Part shown: piece after piece, positions 21,293 through 28,938 of the stretch
Position numbering within the stretch: position 1 is the first letter of the stretch
Layout: each line of letters begins with the position of its first letter
DNA from: a virus
Virus record (IMG/VR): IMGVR_UViG_3300042549_004935
Span: 1 to 31,177 of that record
Length of the DNA stretch: 31,177 bases
Direction: 5' to 3' (one strand)
Program-made: the position numbers and the translations under genes
The notes under the pieces: generated by a model
What the model was told of the DNA's origin: nothing
Seen by the model: only the letters and a program-made list of their open reading frames with translations
Databases searched by the model: none

Positions 21293-22996
21293 ATGGAGAA
21301 CAATATACAAGCAATTAATCTTTCAGCTTACCAACCAGTTGAAGCAATCGAGAAAGAGAATCGCGCGGGTTGGATTGACTACGGTTTCAACAACTTATTC
21401 CCGCAGCACCTTATAACGCTTTACTACAACAGCCCTATTCATAACGCGTTGACGAACTCAATTGCATACATGATTGAGGGCAAAGGTACCGGTACGATTC
21501 TAGACAACGCATTGCAAGGAATTGCTTTCGACTTAAAATTGCAAGGTTCATTTTGTGCTGAAGTAATATGGTCGTTGGACTTCACTCGCATTGTACAAAT
21601 CAACCACTTGCCTTTTGAAAATTGTCGTTTAGCTTACGACAAAGAAGAAGATGATATTACAGGAATTTTCTATTCAAAAGATTGGGCGAACACACGAAGC
21701 AAAAAAGGTAAACCCGAATTTATTCCCGCGTTCAATCCTTCAATAGCGCAAGAACAACCGCGTCAAGTTATTTACGCGCACGGAATGATGGCAGGTTCTT
21801 CGTACTACGCGAAGCCTGACTACTTCGGTGCGTTGAATTACGTTGAGTTGTCCTATCAAATGGGAATGTACCACGTCAACAATATCTTGAATGGTTTATT
21901 TCCTTCATTCATTATTAACTTCTTAAACGGAATACCACAGAAAGAAGAACGCGAAGCTATTCGTCGTGAGTGGGAAACAAGATTGAGTGGCGCAAGTAAC
22001 GCGGGCAAGTTCTTAATGACATTTAACGAAGATCCTGCACGCGCTCCACAAATCGAATCGTTTCCACTTAGTGACGCAGACAAGCAATATCAATTTTTAA
22101 GTGAAGAAACAGCGAAGCAAATCATGGTCGGACACCGCGTTGTGTCGCCATTGATTCACGGAATCAGAGATACAACAGGGTTCGGTTCGAACAAAGATGA
22201 AATGGTTGTTGGTTTGGAGATATTCAACAACCAAGTTATTAAGCCATATCAAAGAATCATTGAACGTGTTTTCACTCCGATTTTAGGAGAAATAAATATC
22301 GAAATGAATTCGCCTTTTGACGACGAAGTTGTTGTTGTTCAACCAACGGTGCAAACTGCTGAATTAAAAAAAAAAGTAGTTGCTGCTGAGAACAAGATAA
22401 GCGCAGAAGATAGCGCGTTGTGGTTGGCTTATCTTAAAGAGAAAGCGGAATACGTCAACGAAGAAGAATGGGAGTTAATTTCCGACGAAGAAGTAACAGC
22501 ACCAGACGAAGAAGAAAACTACCGCACCGAGTTTATGAGTGTTCGTGGTTATTCAAACCCCGACGAAGCTAGCAAAGAACTCGATACTGGTCTTTATAAA
22601 GTACGTTACTACTACTCAAAGAATTTCACATACAAAGACGGAGAAATTGTAACGCGTGACTTCTGTCAAGAAATGGTTGCACTATCAAAAGAAGGGGCAT
22701 TGTTTCGTTACGAAGACATTCAGGATATGAGCGATGCAGGGGTGAACGGACAGTTTGCACCTTCAGGAAGTTCAAGTTATAATTTGTTCATTTTTAAGGG
22801 CGGTGTCTATTGCCGCCACGCGTGGTTTAGAAAAGTATTCGTACGCAAAAGAGAGAAAGGACGTTTCCTTCCAAACGACGGATTGAAGAACGACCGAGTT
22901 GTGACGGGCGGTGTTGCAAACGAATTATTTCCAAAAGGACAAGAAGCGGTTCGTCCTAACGATATGCCCAACAGAGCATCACTAAAATATAAATAA
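21293..22996 (+). CDS. Portal protein with extra C-terminal domain (567 aa)
   Basis: Residues 1-345 match phage portal design: GWIDYGFNNLFPQHLITLYY then SPIHNALTNSIAYMIEGKG at the start, a central ELSYQMGMYHVNNILNGLF, and the tunnel/clip region around EEREAIRREWETRLSG and VGHRVVSPLIHGIRDTTGFG. A Glu-rich linker follows. Residues about 415-567 (YKVRYYYSKNFT; FIFKGGVYCRHAWFRKVFV) form a separate domain of the sort found at the end of minor head proteins. ATG 21293 is preferred over GTG 21284, which overlaps the previous stop. Probable portal-minor-head fusion. Confidence 0.8.
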   Translation: MENNIQAINLSAYQPVEAIEKENRAGWIDYGFNNLFPQHLITLYYNSPIHNALTNSIAYMIEGKGTGTILDNALQGIAFDLKLQGSFCAEVIWSLDFTRIVQINHLPFENCRLAYDKEEDDITGIFYSKDWANTRSKKGKPEFIPAFNPSIAQEQPRQVIYAHGMMAGSSYYAKPDYFGALNYVELSYQMGMYHVNNILNGLFPSFIINFLNGIPQKEEREAIRREWETRLSGASNAGKFLMTFNEDPARAPQIESFPLSDADKQYQFLSEETAKQIMVGHRVVSPLIHGIRDTTGFGSNKDEMVVGLEIFNNQVIKPYQRIIERVFTPILGEINIEMNSPFDDEVVVVQPTVQTAELKKKVVAAENKISAEDSALWLAYLKEKAEYVNEEEWELISDEEVTAPDEEENYRTEFMSVRGYSNPDEASKELDTGLYKVRYYYSKNFTYKDGEIVTRDFCQEMVALSKEGALFRYEDIQDMSDAGVNGQFAPSGSSSYNLFIFKGGVYCRHAWFRKVFVRKREKGRFLPNDGLKNDRVVTGGVANELFPKGQEAVRPNDMPNRASLKYK

Positions 22997-23004
22997 AAAC
23001 TACA

Positions 23005-23577
23005 ATGGCACTACAACCCGAAGTTCTACTCATTGACGAAAACTACATAAAAAAATACAGTTGGATTAACGGCTCGGTTGATCCATTGCTTATGTACCCT
23101 GCTATCTATTTGTCACAGGACAAGTACGCACAACTGTATCTTGGAACTGACCTTTACAACCGCATCAAAGAAGACGTTGTGAACGACGACATCACAGGCG
23201 CATACGCAACCCTTCTTGACAATTACTTGCGTCGAATGATTATGTGGTGGACGATGTACGAAGTGTTGCCGCATTTGTACGTTAAAACGGATAACGGAAG
23301 TCTTGTTATTCGCACAAGCGAAGACACTCAACCAATAAGTCAAACCGACTTACAAAACTACCGCGATCAAGCGCGTCAACAAGCGATGTTTTACACGCAG
23401 CGAATGGTTGACTTTTTGTGTCAGAACAGCGCAGACTTTCCCGAATACACAACGAACACAACAAATCAAATATGGTCACAAACAAATGTCTATCCGTCGA
23501 ACGCTTTCGAGATTAGTTCAGGACGCGACAGACGACCTTACGAATATCGCAGACCAGGGTTAGGATGGATTAGATAA
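23005..23577 (+). CDS. Head-tail connector/adaptor-like protein (190 aa)
   Basis: Begins ALQPEVLLIDENYIKKYSW, then YPAIYLSQDKYAQLYLGTD and a helical middle with NYLRRMIMWWTMYEVLPHL, with a later helix around QARQQAMFYTQRMVDFLCQ, and a Tyr/Arg/Pro-rich tail. A helical bundle with this opening next to a portal gene fits a DUF6712-like or gp6-type connector forming the ring under the portal. It begins 8 bases after the portal stop. Confidence 0.7.
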   Translation: MALQPEVLLIDENYIKKYSWINGSVDPLLMYPAIYLSQDKYAQLYLGTDLYNRIKEDVVNDDITGAYATLLDNYLRRMIMWWTMYEVLPHLYVKTDNGSLVIRTSEDTQPISQTDLQNYRDQARQQAMFYTQRMVDFLCQNSADFPEYTTNTTNQIWSQTNVYPSNAFEISSGRDRRPYEYRRPGLGWIR

Positions 23578-23591
23578 CTAAAAAAAAACAC

Positions 23592-23708
23592 ATGGCTACA
23601 AGGGGACGAAAGAAAGACATGGTAAAACAAAAGATTTACGAAGAGAAATTTCGTAAGTATCTAATCAAAAAAGAAAAACAAATAAAGAAGTTGAGCAATG
23701 AAAATTAA
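23592..23708 (+). CDS. Tiny, very basic protein (38 aa)
   Basis: ATG 23592 to TAA 23706 gives 38 residues, nearly half of them Lys or Arg (MATRGRKKDMVKQKIYEEKF). A disordered basic start and a helical rest suggest nucleic-acid binding or packaging help. It overlaps the endolysin start by 11 bases. Short, but codon use and tight tiling support it. Confidence 0.5.
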   Translation: MATRGRKKDMVKQKIYEEKFRKYLIKKEKQIKKLSNEN

Positions 23709-24144
23709 CGCAGAAGGTTACGCACTAATAAAGAAGTTTGAAGGTTGTCGATTGAAGGCGTACAAGTGTCCTGCTAATGTTTGGACTATTGGCTTCGGAA
23801 ATACTTTCTACGAAAACGGCGACCGCGTGAAAGAAGGCGACGTAATCACGCAGCAACGCGCAGACGAGTTAGCAAAGTTTATCATTGACCAGTTCGCCGT
23901 TTCGATTGCTCCGTTCATTTTGCAACCGCTCAACGAGAATCAATTTAGCGCGTGTGTTTCACTTGCGTACAACATCGGAACAGGTGGGTTCAAACGTTCG
24001 TCGGTATTCAAGAAACTAAACGTGAACCCAACAGACCCAACAATAGCTAATTCATTTCGTTTGTGGAACAAGGGCGGTGGTGTTGTTTTGAAAGGTCTTG
24101 TTCGTCGTCGTGAAGCTGAGATACAATTATATTTTAAAGCATAA
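23698..24144 (+). CDS. Endolysin, GH24 T4-lysozyme-type muramidase
   Basis: The 148-residue protein shows the GH24 catalytic spacing Glu15-x8-Cys24-x5-Thr30 within KKFEGCRLKAYKCPANVWTI, the same spacing as Glu11/Asp20/Thr26 in T4 lysozyme. Cys replaces Asp, as is seen in several phage members. GFGNTFY and NENQFSACVSLAYNIGTGGF are the further conserved blocks. It cuts the MurNAc-GlcNAc bond of peptidoglycan. No signal peptide or SAR segment, so it should rely on the holin candidates just downstream. Confidence 0.9.
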   Translation: MKINAEGYALIKKFEGCRLKAYKCPANVWTIGFGNTFYENGDRVKEGDVITQQRADELAKFIIDQFAVSIAPFILQPLNENQFSACVSLAYNIGTGGFKRSSVFKKLNVNPTDPTIANSFRLWNKGGGVVLKGLVRRREAEIQLYFKA

Positions 24145-24161
24145 CGACAATTATATTTTAA
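24123..24161. repeat. 15-bp direct repeat at the endolysin end
   Basis: ACAATTATATTTTAA occurs at 24123-24137, encoding the last residues of the endolysin, and again at 24147-24161, in the leader of the next gene. The 24-base offset suggests a small tandem duplication. Confidence 0.6.
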
Positions 24162-24164
24162 GTC

Positions 24165-24413
24165 ATGAACGCAGAAAACGAGATTCAATTGATACACGAA
24201 GAACTTCAAAATATGAATAAGAAGATAGACCGAATCTATCATGTTCTTATAGGTGACGACGAAATGAAAATTGAAGGTCTTGTAAGTAAGGTTCAAAAGC
24301 ACGACAAGTACATAAGCAACCAACGTTTACAGGTTGCTCGTTTGGGTGGTATCGCAACCGCTGCTGGTGTGGTTGGTGGTTTAATTGTTCAACTAATAAT
24401 AAAAATGATATGA
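24165..24413 (+). CDS. Membrane-anchored helical protein, XhlA-like lysis candidate (82 aa)
   Basis: Residues 1-60 are charged coiled coil (QLIHEELQNMNKKIDRIYHV; KVQKHDKYISNQRL); residues 61-80 form one transmembrane helix (GIATAAGVVGGLIVQLIIKM). This is the layout of haemolysin XhlA-type accessory holins. Position between the endolysin and a two-span protein supports a lysis role. ATGA overlap with the next gene. A membrane-linked tail or structural protein is less likely. Confidence 0.6.
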   Translation: MNAENEIQLIHEELQNMNKKIDRIYHVLIGDDEMKIEGLVSKVQKHDKYISNQRLQVARLGGIATAAGVVGGLIVQLIIKMI

Positions 24414-24676
24414 AAGACTGGTTTCAAAGTTTGTTAAGTAATTGTTCGAAGGTTTCTTCGAAGCGTATAATTGCTATATTTGTTGTAACAAATTTGATTC
24501 TTTTAAGTTACATCGCCACGTTTTCTGAATATGACTGTCCAATTGCAATGTACGACACGCTCGCATTGTTAACAGCAGGTTTGTTCGGTGGTACTGTGAT
24601 TGAAAAGTTCACTAAAAAAACAAAGAATGGCAAGGGAACTAACGACAGCGAGAACAATAGCAGCGGAAATTTGTAG
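24410..24676 (+). CDS. Holin candidate, two transmembrane segments (88 aa)
   Basis: Two hydrophobic helices are separated by a short loop with Asp/Cys: about 20-38 (IIAIFVVTNLILLSYIATF) and about 48-62 (TLALLTAGLFGGTVI), flanked by KR and EKFTKKTK basic ends. Class II holins have this size and topology. It is coupled (ATGA) to the preceding coiled-coil protein and overlaps the metallophosphoesterase start by 50 bases. It would form lesions letting the endolysin reach the wall. Confidence 0.7.
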   Translation: MKDWFQSLLSNCSKVSSKRIIAIFVVTNLILLSYIATFSEYDCPIAMYDTLALLTAGLFGGTVIEKFTKKTKNGKGTNDSENNSSGNL

Positions 24677-25628
24677 TAAGTTTTCAGAAACTCCTTCGCT
24701 CACGTTAGCGAAAAAATTGTTTACTGAATATCCTGAAGTCTATAAAAACATCGAAGCGGCACGAAGTGTTATTCGTTTGATTCGTGGAAAGAATGGCGAC
24801 TTCAATAGAAAAGTAACAACAGATAAAAAGTTGTTTGAAGAAAAGCCACGACCATTGAATCCTTTCGCGCTTCCGAAGTCATACGCGAAAAAAAGAAGAC
24901 ACGTTGAATTAACCGGTACGAAGTTCTTGATTCTTTGCGATTTGCATTTTCCATACCAAGACAACGAAGCTATTGAATGCGCGATAAATGAAGGTATCAA
25001 ACAAGGCTGTGATTCAATTATCTTGAACGGTGACGCGTTAGATTGCCACATGATTAGCGACTTTGTTAAAGATCCGCGCAAGCGTAAATTCAAAGACGAA
25101 CTTTATTCAATCCGTCAATTTCTTGCGTCGCTTAGACACACGTTCCCAACAGCAAACATTTACTACAAAGAAGGCAACCACGAAGAACGCTACTGGCGTT
25201 ACATGAGAATCAAAGCACCCGAACTATTCGACATCGACGCGTTTGATTTTCCAACGCTTACCCATTGCGACAAGCATAACGTTAAATGGATTGACGGAAA
25301 AAGCAAATTGAATATCGGTAAACTTTCAATCTTTCACGGACACGAGTTCGGCAAACAATTCCTTCCTTCTGTCAACGTGGCGCGTGGGTTGTTCATGAAG
25401 ACAAAGGTGAGCGCGATGTGCGGACACCACCACCAAACAGCGGAACACAACGAGCGCGACGCTAACGGTAAGTTTATTACTTGTTGGGGCGTAGGTTGTT
25501 TGAGCGAGCTTAGTCCCGACTACAATCCGTATTCAAAATATAATCACGGGTTCGCTATTGTGAGTAAAGGAAAAAATGGTTACTTTAGCGTCAACAATTA
25601 CCGAATACATGAAGGTAATATTTTATAA
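24627..25628 (+). CDS. Calcineurin-like metallophosphoesterase (333 aa)
   Basis: All signature motifs are present: DLH (105-107), NGDALD (134-139), GNHE (183-186), HGH (237-239) and GHHH (266-269), which bind the two-metal centre. The first 90 residues are helical with a winged-helix-like feel (EVYKNIEAARSVIRLIRG). The family includes DNases (SbcD/Mre11), phosphatases and cyclic-nucleotide phosphodiesterases; the substrate here is unknown. ATG 24627 lies inside the holin gene; the frame extends to TTG 24600. Lying within the lysis cassette is unexpected for a replication nuclease. Confidence 0.85.
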   Translation: MARELTTARTIAAEICSKFSETPSLTLAKKLFTEYPEVYKNIEAARSVIRLIRGKNGDFNRKVTTDKKLFEEKPRPLNPFALPKSYAKKRRHVELTGTKFLILCDLHFPYQDNEAIECAINEGIKQGCDSIILNGDALDCHMISDFVKDPRKRKFKDELYSIRQFLASLRHTFPTANIYYKEGNHEERYWRYMRIKAPELFDIDAFDFPTLTHCDKHNVKWIDGKSKLNIGKLSIFHGHEFGKQFLPSVNVARGLFMKTKVSAMCGHHHQTAEHNERDANGKFITCWGVGCLSELSPDYNPYSKYNHGFAIVSKGKNGYFSVNNYRIHEGNIL

Positions 25629-25645
25629 ACCTAAAAAAAACGACT

Positions 25646-25759
25646 ATGATTATTGCAATTATTTTTCTTTTCAGCGCGCTAGTTAGCGTGTTGTGGGTTC
25701 GAGGCATCGACAAGATGGCTAGCGAACACCCAGACTACGACGGAACTGACTTTATCTAA
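25646..25759 (+). CDS. Tiny membrane protein (37 aa)
   Basis: ATG 25646 to TAA 25757 encodes 37 residues. Positions 2-18 (IIAIIFLFSALVSVLWV) are one membrane helix, followed by an acidic tail with EHPDYDGTDF. Placed between the phosphoesterase and the spanin-like gene, it may be a lysis accessory or antiholin-like peptide; this is inference. Spacing and A-rich leader are normal. Confidence 0.6.
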   Translation: MIIAIIFLFSALVSVLWVRGIDKMASEHPDYDGTDFI

Positions 25760-25766
25760 ACGCACA

Positions 25767-26348
25767 ATGGACAAAAGAGAATACCAACCCGACGCACTTA
25801 TTGTTATAATTGCAACATCTGTTTTTTGGATGCTTGTTTGTTTAGCTTTTTGGAACTTCAACCCGAAGATTCAAACAGAAATACAGATACAAAAACAAGA
25901 CAGTATCATTTATTACAACAGCGGCGAATACGACCGCTTGTTGCAGGAAGAAATTGATTTATACGGAACATACAGAAGATATGAAGACGCTCAACTTACA
26001 GCCAAAGAAACCTATCGCACTCGTCGTGATACTATTCTTGTTCTCGATACTATTTATAAAGTTGATGTTATCCGTTTAGTCAACTCATGCGACAGCGTTA
26101 TTGCTTCCGATTCGTTGGTAATTGACAATTTACAGGAACAAATAAACATCAAGGACGAAAAGACCAACAACTTGGAAGAAACGGTTGTTGCTTATGAACA
26201 AAAAACTAACTTGTTGAGCGAACAAATTAACACTTTAGATGCTGAAAAGAAAAAGTTAGACAAACAAAAAAAGCGCAGAAACCGCGCCTTAGTTGTTAGT
26301 TCGTCCGTCGCTATTTTGTCGACGTTTGTTCTGTCAATTTTACTTTAG
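25767..26348 (+). CDS. Spanin-like protein with membrane helices at both ends (193 aa)
   Basis: A transmembrane helix at 10-30 (ALIVIIATSVFWMLVCLAFW) is followed by about 140 residues of charged coiled coil (IDNLQEQINIKDEKTNNLEE; LLSEQINTLDAEKKKLDKQK) and a second hydrophobic helix at the end (ALVVSSSVAILSTFVLSILL). This suits a periplasm-spanning lysis protein linking inner and outer membranes. A tail-cell contact protein is the alternative. Its end overlaps the convergent gene by 38 bases. Confidence 0.6.
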   Translation: MDKREYQPDALIVIIATSVFWMLVCLAFWNFNPKIQTEIQIQKQDSIIYYNSGEYDRLLQEEIDLYGTYRRYEDAQLTAKETYRTRRDTILVLDTIYKVDVIRLVNSCDSVIASDSLVIDNLQEQINIKDEKTNNLEETVVAYEQKTNLLSEQINTLDAEKKKLDKQKKRRNRALVVSSSVAILSTFVLSILL

Positions 26349-26496
26349 ATTCAGGAACGTAAAACTTCATTGAGAACTGGATTGCTTCACTTAAAAAAGT
26401 GTTGCGACTATTTTCACCTCGTTTTTCGTCAATCTCGTTCCACAGGTCTTTGTGTAAGTAGACACAGATTCCTTTCTTAGTTTTGCTCTCTGGCAT
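26311..26496 (-). CDS. Ribbon-helix-helix (CopG/Arc-like) DNA-binding protein (61 aa)
   Basis: The core KGICVYLHKDLWNEIDEK followed by SRNTFLSEAIQFSMKF fits the ribbon (one strand) and two helices of CopG/Arc repressors, which bind DNA as dimers. It is the last gene of the leftward arm and its stop lies inside the end of the rightward spanin-like gene. The tail KVKLTEQTSTK is probably disordered. A regulator of the terminase or lysis region is possible. Confidence 0.65.
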   Translation of the reverse strand: MPESKTKKGICVYLHKDLWNEIDEKRGENSRNTFLSEAIQFSMKFYVPESKVKLTEQTSTK

Positions 26497-26701
26497 CTTC
26501 GTTGTTTTTAGTCATCATTGTTCCAATCATTAACGCTAAGTAGATTTTCTCTTTTGCGTTCAAGTCTTTGCGTTGTGAAAGCTCCAGAAGGATATCTCCG
26601 AGAATCTTTCCTTGTTGAAAGTAGGTTGCGATTGAATTAACGATTTCTCGTTCGCGCTCGTATGTCATTTTGAGCGTTTCGTAAAGTGGTGTGTTTTTCA
26701 T
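26477..26701 (-). CDS. Small helical hypothetical protein (74 aa)
   Basis: The 74-residue protein is helical (ETLKMTYEREREIVNSIATY; LSQRKDLNAKEKIYLALMIG). It overlaps the RHH gene by 20 bases and lies 23 bases after the terminase stop. That pairing suggests a toxin-antitoxin-like or regulatory couple with the RHH protein, but nothing in its sequence resembles a known toxin. Start ATG 26701 has an A/T-rich leader. Confidence 0.55.
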   Translation of the reverse strand: MKNTPLYETLKMTYEREREIVNSIATYFQQGKILGDILLELSQRKDLNAKEKIYLALMIGTMMTKNNEDAREQN

Positions 26702-26724
26702 TATGCTAAATTATTAAATTGTTT

Positions 26725-28035
26725 TTATCCGACAACATATTGTCCATAACTTGGATTAAGTTCGAAGTACATACGCATCATTATCGCGTCGGCAACGTCA
26801 GGCGAAATACCTTCGCGGTTCTTGATAACGTCCTTCGGTGTTACTTGAAGTTTACCGTCCACGTCTGCGCGGTGTCGTTTAATCATTTCGAGCTCACGAA
26901 TGATTTGTTCTTTGCGCGTACTGGATAGAATCGTTACCTTGTTTTCTTCGACGTACTGAGCAAGTTTGTAGTAACATTCGCTTTTGAGATTTTGGTATTG
27001 TGGGTGTTTTGGTTTAGATCCGTTTTGAAAACCTACGCATTTAAGATAGTCAACCGCTCCCGCGCCGATTCCGTCTTCATCTGCGATAACATTTTGCAAA
27101 AGAATCGAGTGGTCTTTCATGACAACGCGAATCTTATTCACAACTTCGTCAATGGCTGCTCTATTGAGTTCAATTATATCGATGATAGTTAGCCCTTCCC
27201 AAACGCAAATGATTGTCCTGTCCTTACCGAAACGCGCAATATCGGCTGTGATATACTTCTTGCCTTCATTGATTACTTCGTTCCTAAACATTCGAAGTAA
27301 GTTCTCCGTTTGAAACAACTTGTCGCTGTCGTCGTCGAACTCCCAGTTCCCTTCGAGTAGTCTTTTGCGGTCGTATTCGGGAAGGCGTCGGAGCGATTCA
27401 ATATAAGCAACAGGAAGGAAGGGGTTGTCCTGCGGTAACGCTTGCACAAATGCGCGGTGTGAAGGTAGTTCGTTGCGGTTGTTCTTCATGTAAAACTCAT
27501 TGTACAACCAACCCTTCGACGGATTGCACGAAAGAAAACCTTTAGGAATTAACCCAAACTCGTTCAACTTATAACGGCATCTGGAGTGAACGATGCTGAC
27601 CGCCTTTTCTGTTACTTCGGAACACTCGTCAATGAAGTAGTCTGTTATTTCTAACGAACCAAGACTATTGAAGTTAACGTCCGAAGGGTAGGCAAATAAG
27701 TCTTTCAAAACAATTTCGCTTCCGTTGAAGAACTTAATCACGTTGGATTGTCCGTTGAAGGTGTAGTGTTTATTCGCTATCAATCCAAATTCTTCAGCCG
27801 TTTCAAAGAACGTGTTTAACGTCGTCTTTTTAAGCGTATCTAATTTGCTACGTCCAATAAGCGAACGTGTCCCTGCGTACTTCAAACGGCGTTGAATCTG
27901 CCACATACAACCGAACTTAGTCTTTCCACCCCCTGCCGCGCCACCGTATAACAATTGCTCAACGATGCTATCGGTGTTCAAATAGTTTAACGCTTCAATT
28001 TGACGCGGTAGGTAGGTTGGTTTATACGGGTTCAT
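26725..28035 (-). CDS. Terminase large subunit
   Basis: The N-terminal ATPase has Walker A GGAAGGGKT (31-39), Walker B YFIDE (133-137, Asp136-Glu137) and a coupling motif LSCNP (168-172). The C-terminal nuclease has TADIARFGKD (263-272, Asp265), NVIADEDGIGAG (315-326, Asp319/Asp321) and SPDVADAIMM (411-420, Asp413/Asp416), an RNase H-like metal site. At 436 residues it is a normal size. It packages DNA into the prohead. It is the only head-related gene on this strand, far from portal and capsid. Confidence 0.95.
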   Translation of the reverse strand: MNPYKPTYLPRQIEALNYLNTDSIVEQLLYGGAAGGGKTKFGCMWQIQRRLKYAGTRSLIGRSKLDTLKKTTLNTFFETAEEFGLIANKHYTFNGQSNVIKFFNGSEIVLKDLFAYPSDVNFNSLGSLEITDYFIDECSEVTEKAVSIVHSRCRYKLNEFGLIPKGFLSCNPSKGWLYNEFYMKNNRNELPSHRAFVQALPQDNPFLPVAYIESLRRLPEYDRKRLLEGNWEFDDDSDKLFQTENLLRMFRNEVINEGKKYITADIARFGKDRTIICVWEGLTIIDIIELNRAAIDEVVNKIRVVMKDHSILLQNVIADEDGIGAGAVDYLKCVGFQNGSKPKHPQYQNLKSECYYKLAQYVEENKVTILSSTRKEQIIRELEMIKRHRADVDGKLQVTPKDVIKNREGISPDVADAIMMRMYFELNPSYGQYVVG

Positions 28036-28186
28036 TTAAATTAATCATTGCGTAAGAAATTGGGAATTGATGATATATTTTTTCGCCTATCATACATTCC
28101 CAATAGTCGTCACATAAACACATTTTTTCACATTGAATAATGTATTCAGATGCAGTAATAGGGTGAATAAATTTATACTTTCTCAT
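28022..28186 (-). CDS. Small Cys-rich protein (54 aa)
   Basis: The 54 residues run from ATG 28186 (ATGA overlap with the stop of the gene upstream) to TAA 28022 inside the terminase start (14-base overlap). Four Cys (C19, C23, C25, C31) cluster in QCEKMCLCDDYWEC, a likely zinc site. Perfect tiling between two larger genes supports it, though it is more AT-rich than they are. Unknown role. Confidence 0.6.
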   Translation of the reverse strand: MRKYKFIHPITASEYIIQCEKMCLCDDYWECMIGEKIYHQFPISYAMINLNEPV

Positions 28187-28938
28187 TGTTTACTTAGATA
28201 TAATTTGTACAACTCACGCATTCCTTCGAATTGAATCGATTCCTTCAATAGCTGTCGTTTGCGGTCACTCATTCTTTCGACCATTGGTTTGTTCAGCTGT
28301 TGTTCGAAATAGACGTTCTTTCTTGCCTTCGCTTTGCATAGCTTGTATTCTTCGTCCGTAAACGTGTCTGCGGTAATGTAGTTCGCCTCTTCGAGCCAAC
28401 GCATAAGCGACACCGCACGAATCTCAATGACCGTATATTTTCCTTTCTTATAACTTGCAATATCTTCGGCTAACATCCTTCGCCAGCTATCATCGTTTAC
28501 CGCCATTTCTTTTTCCTTTAATTGTTTAGATTCCTCTTCTTTTGATTCCGCGATTTCACGCTGTATTTGTAGATTCGCCTTGTCCCGATGTGGTTTGTAG
28601 TGCGTCAACACGTCACCAATAAACACTACGCTCAACGCTCCGAAGTGTTCGCATTTCTTTGACAGTTCGTTTGCCGCGTTCAATTCAAACGCTAAATTGA
28701 AATGTTCGAAAGTAACCCAACGAAAGTGTTTGCCTATGAACTCGTGCAACATTTGCAACAGTTGCGCTTCCGGTAACGCGATGCCATACATAGCGCAAAC
28801 CTTAGAGCATAACTTAACGAACGCAGGTAGTTCGTAATCGGCAACGAACGCGCTTTCACGTTCCGCACGATCAACCCTTTGTGTAGTTGTGAGCGTCGTT
28901 GTAGATGCGCTGCGCAGCGTCTGAATCGAATTTTCCAT
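28183..28938 (-). CDS. Probable replication-associated protein (251 aa)
   Basis: After a Ser/Thr-rich start the protein is helical: LPAFVKLCSKVCAMYGIALP, a segment with EFIGKHFRWVTFEHFNLAFE, then a highly charged coiled coil (LQIQREIAESKEEESKQLKE) and a helical end. I associate the first domain with Bacteroidota phage proteins lying beside replication initiators, perhaps helicase loaders, but no ATPase motif is visible. The start ATG 28938 overlaps the upstream gene by 68 bases; no other start exists until residue 49. Confidence 0.55.
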   Translation of the reverse strand: MENSIQTLRSASTTTLTTTQRVDRAERESAFVADYELPAFVKLCSKVCAMYGIALPEAQLLQMLHEFIGKHFRWVTFEHFNLAFELNAANELSKKCEHFGALSVVFIGDVLTHYKPHRDKANLQIQREIAESKEEESKQLKEKEMAVNDDSWRRMLAEDIASYKKGKYTVIEIRAVSLMRWLEEANYITADTFTDEEYKLCKAKARKNVYFEQQLNKPMVERMSDRKRQLLKESIQFEGMRELYKLYLSKQ

